Numbered from the stretch's first letter, positions 42,533 through 51,793 are shown. The stretch is DNA of 64,000 nt from Roseobacter sp. MED193 (GCF_000152965.1 NZ_CH902583.1:1772767-1836766); one strand, 5' to 3'. A program made the numbers and translations. The notes: generated from the sequence alone by a model not told the origin.

Positions 42533-43555
42533 TTAGCCTTTTTTGAGCACTTCACGGCCCAGAAGTTCAGCGATTTGTACCGCATTCAGGGCTGCACCCT
42601 TGCGCAGGTTGTCGCTTACACACCAGAGGTTCAAACCGTTGTCGATGGTGGAGTCCTGACGTATACGGCTGATAAACGTGGCAAAATCACCAACGCACTC
42701 GACCGGGGTCACATAGCCACCGTTTTCGCGTTTATCGATCACCATAACGCCGGGGGCCTCGCGCAGGATGTCGCGGGCCTCGTCCTCATCAAGGAAGTCT
42801 TCTGTTTCAATATTGATCGATTCAGAGTGCCCGACAAAGACAGGGACCCGCACACAGGTGGCTGTCACCTTGATCGAGGTGTCGATGATTTTCTTGGTTT
42901 CCGCGACCATTTTCCACTCTTCCTTGGTGGAACCATCGTCCAGGAAGACGTCAATGTGCGGAATCACATTGAAAGCAATCTGCTTGGGGTAGACCTTTGG
43001 CGGCACCTCTTTGGTGGGGTTATAGATGGCTTTGGTCTGTTCCCACAGCTCATCGATTGCCTCTTTGCCCGACCCGGACACCGATTGATAGGTCGAGACC
43101 ACGACGCGTTTGATCTTGGCACGGTCATGCAAAGGCTTCAGCGCCACAACCATCTGCGCGGTCGAGCAGTTGGGGTTGGCGATGATGTTTTTCTTGGCAT
43201 AGCCATGCACGGCCTCGGGATTCACCTCGGGCACGATCAGCGGCACATCGGGGTCGTAGCGGTACAGCGACGAGTTATCGATGACCACGCAGCCAGCCTT
43301 GGCAGCCTTGGGGGCGTAGACTTTGGTGGCTTCGGAGCCGACAGCAAAAAGCGCCATATCCCAGCCGGTAAAATCAAAGGTGTCGAGATCCTGGGTCTTC
43401 AACGTCTTCTCGCCGAACGTCACCTCGGTTCCCAGCGATTTACGGCTGGCCAGAACGGCAACCTCATCCGCAGGAAACTGGCGCTCAGCCAGGATGTTCA
43501 ACATTTCGTGGCCCACATTGCCTGTGGCGCCAACGACGACGACGCGATAACCCAT
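42533..43555 (-). CDS. asd: Aspartate-semialdehyde dehydrogenase
   Basis: Reduces aspartyl phosphate to aspartate-semialdehyde, the branch point to lysine/diaminopimelate, threonine and methionine. The 340-residue protein has the NADPH motif VVGATGNVGHEM at its start, the catalytic Cys130 (ANPNCSTAQ), and the SVSGSGKEAIDEL segment. The start follows GGAG by 7 nt. It is a single gene with a good terminator. Its product is also the co-substrate of carboxyspermidine dehydrogenase encoded at 5.5-6.7 kb. Confidence 0.97.
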   Translation of the reverse strand: MGYRVVVVGATGNVGHEMLNILAERQFPADEVAVLASRKSLGTEVTFGEKTLKTQDLDTFDFTGWDMALFAVGSEATKVYAPKAAKAGCVVIDNSSLYRYDPDVPLIVPEVNPEAVHGYAKKNIIANPNCSTAQMVVALKPLHDRAKIKRVVVSTYQSVSGSGKEAIDELWEQTKAIYNPTKEVPPKVYPKQIAFNVIPHIDVFLDDGSTKEEWKMVAETKKIIDTSIKVTATCVRVPVFVGHSESINIETEDFLDEDEARDILREAPGVMVIDKRENGGYVTPVECVGDFATFISRIRQDSTIDNGLNLWCVSDNLRKGAALNAVQIAELLGREVLKKG

Positions 43556-43634
43556 ATCGTTTCTCCAGTATCACCCGGCCTTATGGCCGGCTGGGGTCTC
43601 TTATAGGCAAATGCCCTGCAAATAAAGGGCCTGG

Positions 43635-44807
43635 TCAGTCCAGCCGGTCGCGGCTGAACAGATAAATCACACATCCTGCTGTCAGAGACAGGGCAAAGAA
43701 GCCAAAAATCACCAGATAGGGCGCTGATGGGTCCGTTCCGGCCGTGTTCGAATGTAATCTGCCGGACGCAAACTGCATGATTCCCACGCCGCCAATGCCA
43801 AAAAAGTTGAGCAGTGTCACGCCGCGTCCGACTAGCTGCGGCGGCACAAAGGCCCGGCCATGGGCAATGATCACCGGGAAGGAGCCCCCCACAAAGCCAA
43901 CAAAAGCCATCACCGCGATAGGCATCCAAATCGGTGCGCCTGTAACAAAGATCAGCGCGACCATTCCCAGAACGCCCAGCGCGTTGCCGCCAAAGATCAC
44001 CCATTTGCGGCTGCCAAGGATCCGGTCCAGCGGCCCATAGGCAAAAGTCCCTGCAACCATGGCCACGCCCATCACAAAAGCCGCCAATCCGATCTCACCG
44101 GTGTCTAATCCGTAAACATCATTCAAATAGGGACCAATCCACAGCCCCCGCAGCGCACCAGAAGGCGCATAGCAGACAAACATCAGGGGAAAGATCATCC
44201 AGAGCGCGGGCATTTTCAGCAGTTCCATGACCGATCCTTTCTGGCCGCCCTCAGGTTTGGCCGGATCTTGAACGGTTAGAAAGATGCCCGAAGCCACCAG
44301 CCATGACGCCAGTGCTAATGCCCAAAGCGTTGCACGCCAGCCCAGGTGTTCCACCGCAAAAGCTGTCGGGTAAGAGGCCACCAGATTGCCCACCGACCCT
44401 ATGCCCAACATCAGCGCCGCCAGGGTGGCAAAGCGGGCCGCCGGGTATTGACGGGCAAAGATATAGTAAGAAGCCATCAAAACTGGCGAGCAGCCAATAC
44501 CGATAAAGAACATCGCCATGCTGACATGAAAGGGCGATGTCGCCAGCGCAAAGACCGCAGCGCCGCCAGAGCCGCCGAGAAACAGCAACCAAGCCGAGGT
44601 CCGGCGCGGCCCAAGGTGATCCAGCGCCCAGCCCACTGGCAACTGCATCGCAGCAAAAGACAAAAACCACATGCCAGATGCATCAGCAAGATCACTGGGC
44701 GTCGCGCCAATATCCTGCGCCAGTACTGTGGTCAGCACCCCAAGGAAAGCGCGGAAAAACTGGCTCAGCACATAGGCTAGGCACAACATGATCAATCCAG
44801 CCTGCAT
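43635..44807 (-). CDS. MFS transporter
   Basis: A 390-residue membrane protein with twelve predicted helices. The MFS motif between helices 2 and 3 is recognisable (GWALDHLGPRRTS), and the central loop lies near residues 190-205. The ATG at 44807 follows GGGAG by 8 nt; the open frame continues far upstream to 45221 but lies antisense to the cyclase-like gene and is rejected. Substrate unknown. Divergent from the DUF3095 gene with 138 bp between starts. Confidence 0.87.
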   Translation of the reverse strand: MQAGLIMLCLAYVLSQFFRAFLGVLTTVLAQDIGATPSDLADASGMWFLSFAAMQLPVGWALDHLGPRRTSAWLLFLGGSGGAAVFALATSPFHVSMAMFFIGIGCSPVLMASYYIFARQYPAARFATLAALMLGIGSVGNLVASYPTAFAVEHLGWRATLWALALASWLVASGIFLTVQDPAKPEGGQKGSVMELLKMPALWMIFPLMFVCYAPSGALRGLWIGPYLNDVYGLDTGEIGLAAFVMGVAMVAGTFAYGPLDRILGSRKWVIFGGNALGVLGMVALIFVTGAPIWMPIAVMAFVGFVGGSFPVIIAHGRAFVPPQLVGRGVTLLNFFGIGGVGIMQFASGRLHSNTAGTDPSAPYLVIFGFFALSLTAGCVIYLFSRDRLD

Positions 44808-44945
44808 CTTGAACGCTCCCTTTGGGTAGATCTCTTGCTTTTGCGCGCCCATTGAACATTTGTTGTCACATGTGCGCGACGCGAGCTTGCATGTTTGCAG
44901 TCTGGGTACAATTGTTTTGACACCGGACTGCCGAGATTGGGACAA

Positions 44946-46097
44946 ATGACGCAAATCCCCAAATTTTACGAATCCCTGCCCCGGCAGGTTCATTTTGCTA
45001 GTCTGACTGACCCTTCGGCCTATAGCCCGCTTCCTGATGACTGGGTGATCTGCTGCAGCGATATCGTCGATTCCACCGGGCTGATAGCCGCCGGCAAATA
45101 CAAGACTGTGAATATGGTCGGCGCCTCGGTGATTGCCGCCATGCAGAACGCGCTCGGCGGCGCCCCCTTTCCATTCATTTTTGGCGGCGACGGAGCCTCC
45201 TTTGCGGTCTCCGCAGAGCAAGCCGCCTCTGCCCGCCTCACCCTGGCCCGCCTGCGCCGCTGGGTGAAGCAGGAGTTTGACATTACCCTGCGGGTTGCGA
45301 TGATCGCGCTAAGCGACGTGCGGGCAAAGGGGCTGGACGTCGCCGTGGCCCGCCACGCGGTTTCTGCCAATGCGGACTACGCCATGTTTTCAGGCGGCGG
45401 CCTCGCATGGGCTGAAGATCAGATGAAACAGGGTCAATCAGAAATTCCTGCAGACACCAGCGATACGCCACCAGATCTGACCGGCTTGTCCTGCCGCTGG
45501 AACACAATCCCGGCCCGTAATGGGTTGATCTTGTCGCTGGTCATGGTGCCAGGATCAACCGCGACCGCGGCGCAGTTCTCTCAGGTCGCGGCAGCAATTC
45601 TGGCGCGCACAGCTGGCCTTGCACGGGGCGGCCACCCGGTCCCGGCAGAAGGACCTAACATCGCCCTGCTGCCACAAGGTCTCGATGTCGAGGCACGACT
45701 GACACATGCAACAGGGCCATTGCTGTGGAAGCGGGTTCGCCTGTTGGTCTCGGCGGTGTTCGCGGGCTGGCTCTTTCGCCGCAAAAAGCCCCTGGGCCAG
45801 TTCGACCCAACCCGCTATCTTGCAGTGATGAGCGCAAACGCCGACTATCGAAAGTTCGAAGACGGGCTAAAAATGACCATCGATTGTACGGCAGATCTCC
45901 ACGATGAGATCCAAGGGATACTTCAACAGGCCCAAACAGCCGGGCATGTCCGATTTGGCCTGCATGCGCAGAACGAGGCAAGACTCACCTGCATCGTTCC
46001 CTCCGCCAGCCGCGATGATCACATTCATTTTGTTGATGGCGCCGCCGGTGGGTACACCCGCGCCGCCATCAATATGGGTAAAATTGAAAAGGAATGA
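44946..46097 (+). CDS. DUF3095 protein, class III cyclase-like
   Basis: A 383-residue soluble protein. The N-terminal half looks like a class III nucleotide cyclase: CSDIVDSTGL gives the first metal aspartate and FIFGGDGASF the second. The C-terminal half has the family end RFGLHAQNEARLTCIVPS and HIHFVDGAAGGYTRAA. DUF3095 proteins are cyclase-related but unstudied as far as I know, and purine-binding residues cannot be assigned. The start has GGGA upstream. Divergent from an MFS gene and convergent with carbonic anhydrase. Catalytic activity is inferred, not shown. Confidence 0.82.
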   Translation: MTQIPKFYESLPRQVHFASLTDPSAYSPLPDDWVICCSDIVDSTGLIAAGKYKTVNMVGASVIAAMQNALGGAPFPFIFGGDGASFAVSAEQAASARLTLARLRRWVKQEFDITLRVAMIALSDVRAKGLDVAVARHAVSANADYAMFSGGGLAWAEDQMKQGQSEIPADTSDTPPDLTGLSCRWNTIPARNGLILSLVMVPGSTATAAQFSQVAAAILARTAGLARGGHPVPAEGPNIALLPQGLDVEARLTHATGPLLWKRVRLLVSAVFAGWLFRRKKPLGQFDPTRYLAVMSANADYRKFEDGLKMTIDCTADLHDEIQGILQQAQTAGHVRFGLHAQNEARLTCIVPSASRDDHIHFVDGAAGGYTRAAINMGKIEKE

Positions 46098-46142
46098 ACC
46101 AGAGTATCAGCGCATGGCACACTTCCTGAAACAGGCTGCCAA

Positions 46143-46793
46143 TCAGACCTTCTGGAACAGATCCGCCTTGGGATCATAGCACTCCAACCCGCCCTCACCG
46201 ATGTCGGTCCACAACCCATGCAGGCTGAGGCTGTCGCTTTTCACGGCTTCCTCGATAAAGGGAAAGGTCATCAGGTTTTCCAACGAAGCGACCACTGCCT
46301 GGCGTTCAAACTGCCGTGCCTGGCGTTCGTTGTCTTCGATTTCAGCCACCAGATCGAACTTCGGCTTGAGGATATCCATCCAGCGCCCAACAAAGCTTTC
46401 CTTGGCCTCCAGTATCGGCGCGTGGCCTTTGCACATATCAATACAGCCCTGCACGCCGCCACACTGTGAATGCCCCAGAACGATAAGATGCGAGACTTTC
46501 AGCACGGTTACAGCATATTCTATCGTGGCACTGGTTCCGTGGTGATCGCCATCGGGGGCATAGGGCGGCACCAGATTGGCGATATTGCGGTGGATAAAGA
46601 ACTCACCCTGATCCGCACCAAAGATCGAGGTCACATGAACCCGGCTGTCACAGCAGGAAATCACCATCGCACGCGGCCGCTGCCCCTCAGTCGCGAGACG
46701 GCGATACCATCCTTGATTTTCCGCGTAGGACGTGGCCTTCCAGCCGTGATAGCGGGTGACCAGATAGCTGGGCAGAGGTCTAGCAAATTCCAT
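46143..46793 (-). CDS. Beta-class carbonic anhydrase
   Basis: Interconverts CO2 and bicarbonate. The 216-residue protein has the zinc ligands Cys47 (CCDSR), His108 and Cys111 (GHSQCGG), and the Asp-Arg dyad within CCDSR. HRNIANLVPPY is the usual active-site strand. Cytoplasmic, with no signal peptide. The start at 46793 follows AAGGGGA. Transcribed alone; it is divergent from the small Hpt-like gene. Confidence 0.95.
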   Translation of the reverse strand: MEFARPLPSYLVTRYHGWKATSYAENQGWYRRLATEGQRPRAMVISCCDSRVHVTSIFGADQGEFFIHRNIANLVPPYAPDGDHHGTSATIEYAVTVLKVSHLIVLGHSQCGGVQGCIDMCKGHAPILEAKESFVGRWMDILKPKFDLVAEIEDNERQARQFERQAVVASLENLMTFPFIEEAVKSDSLSLHGLWTDIGEGGLECYDPKADLFQKV

Positions 46794-46970
46794 TTTAAAG
46801 CATCCCCTTTGTGAGTGTTAGCGGTGCTGATAGCCTGAATTGTTAGCAAATTCGAGAGATTTGAACAGTCCGACGGAAACCTTTTGACAACCACTGACAG
46901 GCAAATTGGTCTCGTGCCGTGGGGGTACATTAAATTTAGGGTGAATGTGGTGGCTAATATACTCACTGTC

Positions 46971-47330
46971 ATGCAAGCAGAAAACGTGCGACTCGACCCA
47001 GACAAACTGGGCGAGCTCTACTCACAATTGGGCGAAGCCGGAGCCGAAGATGTCGTTTGTCGCGCCATCGAGGAACTGGCCGTGCGTCTGACGCATTGCG
47101 AAAGACTTTGGCGACAGGACAACATGGTTGACCTGCGCAAAAATGCGCGATCCTTGATCGCAATCGCAGAACAAATCGGGATGAGCGCCATGGCGTCGAT
47201 TGCCCGCGATGTAACCATTTCGATTGATAATGAGGATGCACCGGCTGTGGCCGCGATCCTGTTCCGCCTGCTTCGGGTCGGAGAGCGTTCCCTGACCGCC
47301 GTCTGGGATCAGCAAGACATTACTGTTTGA
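46971..47330 (+). CDS. Small helical protein resembling an Hpt domain without the phosphohistidine
   Basis: About 119 residues, all alpha. The stretch LRKNARSLIAIAEQIGMSAMASIARDV matches the pattern of a histidine phosphotransfer helix, but Arg/Lys/Asn occupy the place where HxxKG is expected. The start is uncertain: ATG at 46971 is the first ATG, but no ribosome site is clear and upstream GTG codons are in frame. It could be an inhibitor or scaffold for a phosphorelay, or unrelated. Not a family I can name. Confidence 0.6.
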   Translation: MQAENVRLDPDKLGELYSQLGEAGAEDVVCRAIEELAVRLTHCERLWRQDNMVDLRKNARSLIAIAEQIGMSAMASIARDVTISIDNEDAPAVAAILFRLLRVGERSLTAVWDQQDITV

Positions 47331-47634
47331 ACACATAGATCAAACGGAAAAGACCAAGACACGACCAAACGCACTTTCTGAACGGCCAGACCGAACGGGA
47401 AGACTGAAAAACACAGATTTGTAGTGTAAAATGCCTACATGCTAGGCCGCCTTGAGACCCAAATGGTCTCCGGCGGCCTTGGCCTGTTTCTAGCGCCTCT
47501 TTCTGGCGCCTACTTGCAAATAGGCCTACCATGTTAGTTTTGAGCGAATCTCTAGGCGCGGACCACAAGCGGGGCTTGCAGGCAGCTGAAGGGTGGATAG
47601 TCTACGGGCAGCCGCGCCCAAATGGAGTATTCTC
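47331..47634. other. Intergenic region before leucyl aminopeptidase
   Basis: About 300 bp. It holds the large hairpin at 47444-47479 and an AT-rich stretch after it (near 47500-47545), where the pepA promoter should lie. I see no gene in it. Confidence 0.5.
47444..47479. terminator. Long hairpin after the Hpt-like gene
   Basis: AGGCCGCC and GAGACC pair with GGTCTC and GGCGGCCT around a 5-nt loop, with a small internal bulge. It is followed by TGGCCTGTTTC, only a weak T-run. It lies 114 bp past the Hpt-like stop and probably ends that transcript. Confidence 0.5.
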
Positions 47635-49035
47635 ATGGCCCCTCGCTTTGCCCCTGCCACTGCAACGGCAACCTCTCTCTATCTGATTGAGCAGGATCAG
47701 CTACAAAGCTGGCTCAGTGATCAGTCCGCACCCCTGCAGGACTGGGTTGCCACCAATGGCTTTACCGGAGGCGCAGGTCAGGCTCTTTTGGTTCCGGCAA
47801 GCGACGGCGAGACACCTATTGCTCTGGCGGGCTACGGCACAGTTGCTCAGCGGAGGCGCAAACGCTTTACCCTTGCAGGCGCGGCGGAGAAACTGCCCAA
47901 AGGCTGTTACCAACTGCAAACCGGGACCCCAAATGTTGCCCAGCTCGACGCTGAGACCCTGTCGACCGAATGCCTCGGTTGGCTGCTGAGCCAATACCGT
48001 TTCACCCGCTACAAAAGCGCCACACCAATGGCCGCAAGCCTAATTGCTCCAGCTGGCCTCAATGCCCCGGCGGTTGAGGCGCTGGCCGCTGCTGAGTATC
48101 TCACGCGGGACTTGATCAATACGCCTGCGGCAGACATGGGACCCGCCCAGCTCGAAGAGGCGGTTCAGGCCCTTGCGGCGGAGTTTGAGGCCTCTGTCGG
48201 CGTAATCGGCGGCGCGGACCTGCTGGAGGCCAATCTGCCGCTGATCCATTCAGTCGGCCGCGCGTCCGACCGAGCTCCCCGCCTTATTGATATGCACTGG
48301 GGCAGCGCCGGGCCAAAGCTAACCTTGGTGGGCAAAGGTGTTTGCTTTGATACCGGCGGGCTGAACCTAAAACCCGGTGCCAGCATGGGCTTGATGAAAA
48401 AGGACATGGGCGGGGCCGCAAATGTTCTAGGACTGGCGCGAATGATTATGGCAGCAGGTTTGCCAATTCAGTTGCGGGTATTGATCCCAGCGGTGGAAAA
48501 TTCTGTTTCCGGCAATGCATTCCGCCCCGGTGACGTGCTGAGTTCCCGCAAGGGACTCACGGTTGAGATCAACAATACCGACGCAGAGGGCCGCCTGGTG
48601 CTGGCCGATGCCTTGACCCTGGCGGATGAAGGCGAGCCTGATCTGGTGATCTCGATGGCGACCCTGACAGGAGCCGCACGGGTGGCCGTTGGCCCGGATT
48701 TGGCCCCGTTTTACACCGACTATGACGCAGATGCCGCCGCACTCACCGCCAGTGCGGATCCGCAGGCCGACCCTGTCTGGCGGATGCCCTTTCATGCACC
48801 CTATGAAGGCATGATCGAACCCGGCATTGCCGATCTGGACAATGCCCCTTCTGGTGGTTTTGCCGGATCAATCACTGCGGCGCTGTTCCTACGCCGTTTT
48901 GTAGGCGAGAGCCGCTATATGCATTTTGACATCTATGGCTGGACGCCCAGCGCTGCGCCTGCCCGCCCCAAGGGCGGTACTGGACAGGGATGCCGGGCAC
49001 TTTTTTCCGCCCTTCCCGTACTGCTCGGGCTTTGA
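47635..49035 (+). CDS. pepA: Leucyl aminopeptidase (M17)
   Basis: A 466-residue dimetal aminopeptidase of family M17. The active-site lysine and metal ligand are in GKGVCFDTGGLNLKPG and the family signature NTDAEGRLVLADAL is complete. The N-terminal non-catalytic domain spans about 1-165. The ATG at 47635 follows GGAG by 7 nt. It ends 5 nt before the NlpC/P60 gene, so the two are one operon, a known pairing in alphaproteobacteria. Likely role: peptide turnover, perhaps of cell-wall peptides released by its partner. Confidence 0.92.
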   Translation: MAPRFAPATATATSLYLIEQDQLQSWLSDQSAPLQDWVATNGFTGGAGQALLVPASDGETPIALAGYGTVAQRRRKRFTLAGAAEKLPKGCYQLQTGTPNVAQLDAETLSTECLGWLLSQYRFTRYKSATPMAASLIAPAGLNAPAVEALAAAEYLTRDLINTPAADMGPAQLEEAVQALAAEFEASVGVIGGADLLEANLPLIHSVGRASDRAPRLIDMHWGSAGPKLTLVGKGVCFDTGGLNLKPGASMGLMKKDMGGAANVLGLARMIMAAGLPIQLRVLIPAVENSVSGNAFRPGDVLSSRKGLTVEINNTDAEGRLVLADALTLADEGEPDLVISMATLTGAARVAVGPDLAPFYTDYDADAAALTASADPQADPVWRMPFHAPYEGMIEPGIADLDNAPSGGFAGSITAALFLRRFVGESRYMHFDIYGWTPSAAPARPKGGTGQGCRALFSALPVLLGL

Positions 49036-49040
49036 AGTCC

Positions 49041-49805
49041 ATGTCAGAGACAAAACCGGTCTTGGCCCGCATCACCCCACCTGTTGTTGATCTGTTGCGC
49101 AGACCCGACGGACCGCGAGACCGACAGGTTTTATGCGGCGAGACAGTAGAGGTACAGGAGGAAAGCCAGGGCTGGAGCCATATCCGTGCGACCAAAGATG
49201 ATTACACAGGCTATGTGCCCCAGAAGGTGCTGGCCCCTGCCCAAGCCAATAGCCATTGGGTCAGTGCCCCCGCCAGCCATGCCTATTCCGCCGCTGATTT
49301 CAAATCTGCTGAACTTGCCGCTCTTAGCTTTGGCAGCCAGGTTCTTGTCTCTGGTTTTGAGGGGCGCTTTGCCGTTTGCGATCAGGGCTACGTGCCCAAG
49401 GTGCACCTGAAGGCCATGGGTCAAAAGCTGAACGATCCGGTCTCTGTGGCCATGGGATTTCTGGGCACGCCCTACCTGTGGGGCGGCAACAGCCGTTTTG
49501 GCATTGATTGTTCAGGTCTGGTACAGGCCGCCTGTCTTGCCTGTGGCATTGCCTGCCCCGGCGACAGCGGCCCGCAGGAGCGTGAGCTCGGGGAGCTGTT
49601 GCCCAAGGGCAGCGCCTATCTGCGCAATGATCTGTTGTTCTGGAAAGGCCATGTGGCACTAGTGCAGGACCCTGAAACCCTGCTGCATGCCAATGTCCAT
49701 GCCATGGCGGTAGCGCTGGAACCGCTGGAAGCAGCCATTGCCCGCATTGCAGATCAGGGAGATGGGCCAGTCACAGCGCACCGGCGCCTGCCCCAAAGCG
49801 GCTAG
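49041..49805 (+). CDS. NlpC/P60-family peptidase with two SH3-like domains
   Basis: A 254-residue cysteine peptidase. Two bacterial SH3-like domains (about 12-66 and 72-126) precede an NlpC/P60 domain with catalytic Cys157 (FGIDCSGLVQ) and His204 (WKGHVALV). This is the layout of dipeptidyl-peptidase VI-type gamma-D-glutamyl-diamino-acid endopeptidases. No signal peptide is seen, consistent with a cytoplasmic muropeptide-recycling role. It starts 5 nt after pepA. Confidence 0.9.
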   Translation: MSETKPVLARITPPVVDLLRRPDGPRDRQVLCGETVEVQEESQGWSHIRATKDDYTGYVPQKVLAPAQANSHWVSAPASHAYSAADFKSAELAALSFGSQVLVSGFEGRFAVCDQGYVPKVHLKAMGQKLNDPVSVAMGFLGTPYLWGGNSRFGIDCSGLVQAACLACGIACPGDSGPQERELGELLPKGSAYLRNDLLFWKGHVALVQDPETLLHANVHAMAVALEPLEAAIARIADQGDGPVTAHRRLPQSG

Positions 49806-49836
49806 GCCTGCGCAGCAGATCCAACCGCAAGGGCGG

Positions 49837-50181
49837 TTACTTCACAGCTCGGATCAACTTGCGCTCCAGCACCCGCAGCACCGCTCTTAAATCGCTGCCG
49901 CGTTTCAAGATCTGCCCGTCCATGCCCACTACCGCATACAGTCCCTGGCGATTGCGTAGTTTGGGGTGTTTTTCAATCCGGTAGAGCGGATGTTCAGCGG
50001 TGCGGCGAAACACCGAAAACACCGCCAGGTCACGCAGGCATGAAATCCCATAGTCGCGCCACTCTCCAGCGGCTACCATGCGGCCATAGAGCGACATGAT
50101 TACCGACATTTCACGCCGGTCAAAGGCCACTTGCTGCGGAATTGGCGCGCCCGGATTGGGCGAAATGGGATCCATAGTCAT
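49837..50181 (-). CDS. DUF2794 protein
   Basis: A 114-residue protein recognisable as DUF2794, a family largely confined to Alphaproteobacteria: FDRREMSVIMSLYGRMVAAGEWRDY, AVFSVFRR, YRIEKHPKLRNRQG and GQILKRGSDL in order. No membrane segment or signal. Two starts (50181 and the next ATG two codons in) are possible. Function is unknown. Confidence 0.85.
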   Translation of the reverse strand: MTMDPISPNPGAPIPQQVAFDRREMSVIMSLYGRMVAAGEWRDYGISCLRDLAVFSVFRRTAEHPLYRIEKHPKLRNRQGLYAVVGMDGQILKRGSDLRAVLRVLERKLIRAVK

Positions 50182-50239
50182 AGGGCAAGACTCGCCGCTC
50201 TGGTCGCATTAATCAAGACGCTTTGCGTAAAATCACTCG

Positions 50240-50689
50240 TCAACGGTGGGCCCTGGGCACCCAATCCGCAGGCTCTTGGTTCCAAAACCGATTTGGGTTT
50301 GCCTCATCCTGGCCACGCCGGTGCAGGCTACGCGCAGCCGGAACCAGCTGGATCACCGGTTCTTCATAGGGGTGCGCGTGGTAGATTGCCCGCAGCAGAG
50401 GCTCCAGCGCGCGCCCCTGTTTGGGTACAAAGATCTGCAGTTCTACACAGAACACTTCAACCGCCATATCGGTCGCACGGTTGCGAGCCTGCGGCAAAGC
50501 GCGAAACTGTTGCACCCCGGGCATCGTGGTGTAGGCCACCTGGTCGTAATCCCCCCAGTGCAATGGTTCCTGCGCCAGGATCTCCTGCAGCACCTGCTCG
50601 GCGGCCTCTTGCGGTACTTGGATCAGCACCCGCGTCCCCTGCTCGATAGAAAAACGGCCAGACTGGATTGTTCTGAAGGTTTCAAGCAT
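50240..50689 (-). CDS. Nif3 C-terminal-like (CutA-fold) stand-alone protein
   Basis: A 149-residue protein resembling the inserted/C-terminal domain of Nif3/YqfO proteins: VLIQVPQEAAEQVLQEIL, HWGDYDQVAYTT, and the closing HAHPYEEPVIQLV. The Nif3 metal-binding core is absent. The ATG at 50689 lies 8 nt inside the end of the ArsR-type gene, so the two are coupled. The frame extends to 50800 as a shadow. It may be a small ligand- or metal-sensing protein serving the regulator. Confidence 0.72.
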   Translation of the reverse strand: MLETFRTIQSGRFSIEQGTRVLIQVPQEAAEQVLQEILAQEPLHWGDYDQVAYTTMPGVQQFRALPQARNRATDMAVEVFCVELQIFVPKQGRALEPLLRAIYHAHPYEEPVIQLVPAARSLHRRGQDEANPNRFWNQEPADWVPRAHR

Positions 50690-51383
50690 TGATTGATCTC
50701 TCACAGGATAGCCCCAGGATATCGTCCATCGCCCGTAGGCCCAGACCGGTGATTTGCAACCCGCGTTTGTGAGTATTTCGCGTAACCCAGCCTTGATCAA
50801 AGAAATGTGCCAGCATCTGATTCCCTAACGGCCCCGAAACATGCAGCTTGCGCTCGGTCCAGTCCATGCAGGGGCGGACAAAGGGCTTCCCTCGCTCTGA
50901 GGCCGCAGTATTTTGTGGCAGGCTTACTCCCAGCCGGTGCCAGATGTCATGAGGACAAGCGCGAAAACCACCGTTGTCCTCGACCAGCATACCACGGGCC
51001 AAGAACTGACCAGTCATCGCCACAGCCAAGGGGCCGGCCAGATGATCGTAGCAACTGCGCAGCTGGGCAATATCACCTGCCTTGCGCCGCTGGGCCAGAT
51101 GCAGATGCGAGCTGGGAGCAAGGGCCGCCAGCTGCTCCAGCACCCCGGCGATCTCAGCATTTTCCAAGCGATGAAACACACAGCGGCCGCGTTTCTCGGC
51201 GCGCACCAGCCCAGCGTTCTGCAGCATCCGCAGATGCGCAGTGGCAGTCTGGGGGGTAATCCCTGCGGCTGAGGCCAGCTCCTTATTGGTGAAGGAACGC
51301 CCCTCCATCAGCTCACAGAGCATCCGGGTACGGCTGGCATCGCTCAGGGCTTGCCCAATGATATCGAAACGTGGCGTGGTCAT
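50682..51383 (-). CDS. ArsR-family winged-helix regulator with C-terminal domain
   Basis: A 233-residue protein. The N-terminal winged helix (about 5-85) has the ArsR-type helix-turn-helix SFTNKELASAAGITPQTATAHLRMLQ. A C-terminal region of about 140 residues (with CMDWTERKLHVSGPLGNQML) is longer than in small metal sensors and typical of a roseobacter/rhizobial subgroup. No CxC metal motif in the wing helix is seen. The next gene overlaps its end. Target unknown, probably itself and the overlapping gene. Confidence 0.85.
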   Translation of the reverse strand: MTTPRFDIIGQALSDASRTRMLCELMEGRSFTNKELASAAGITPQTATAHLRMLQNAGLVRAEKRGRCVFHRLENAEIAGVLEQLAALAPSSHLHLAQRRKAGDIAQLRSCYDHLAGPLAVAMTGQFLARGMLVEDNGGFRACPHDIWHRLGVSLPQNTAASERGKPFVRPCMDWTERKLHVSGPLGNQMLAHFFDQGWVTRNTHKRGLQITGLGLRAMDDILGLSCERSINA

Positions 51384-51793
51384 GCCCCAAGGTTACCCCT
51401 GCATCGCAAAATTGCCCACAGAAATCCCTTCGCTCTGGAACGAACGATCAGGATTGCGGCTAAGCCCGCTGGCCATTTAACGCGAAAATAACCTGAGTGG
51501 TGGAAACTTCCTCAACCCTGGCCAATGCGCCGCACACCCCGCCTCGCAACAGTCGCTAGATCCGTACGGCCCTGGCACGAGGCCCCAAAAAGAGGCGAGA
51601 CACAGGCAATGAGCCCAATACACCGCACTCTGAGTGTTAAGGCTGGACACCCGTTTCACGTAAGCGGCGCCCTAGGGTGCTCCGTTGAACGATGCAGCAA
51701 TCTGTCCCATCTCTTTGAACAGACTTGGATTACACAGCGGCCACCCCCTGTGCCCAAACGGCCGACTTGCACCTCCCCAATTGGAGCCTTCGA
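51384..51793. other. Intergenic region between the ArsR regulator and cytochrome c' genes
   Basis: About 410 bp between divergent genes. Two promoters should lie here. Open frames at 51525-51797 and 51685-51957 show no ribosome sites or recognisable protein sequence and are not called. I see no palindrome strong enough to name an operator. Confidence 0.45.

Noticed and set aside
44808-45221. Upstream extension of the MFS gene
   Set aside because: It would run antisense through the start of the DUF3095 gene; a good ribosome site and the first membrane helix place the start at 44807.
46884-46889. TTGACA as a -35 box for the Hpt-like gene
   Set aside because: No -10-like hexamer lies at 16 to 18 bp spacing, so I do not call a promoter.
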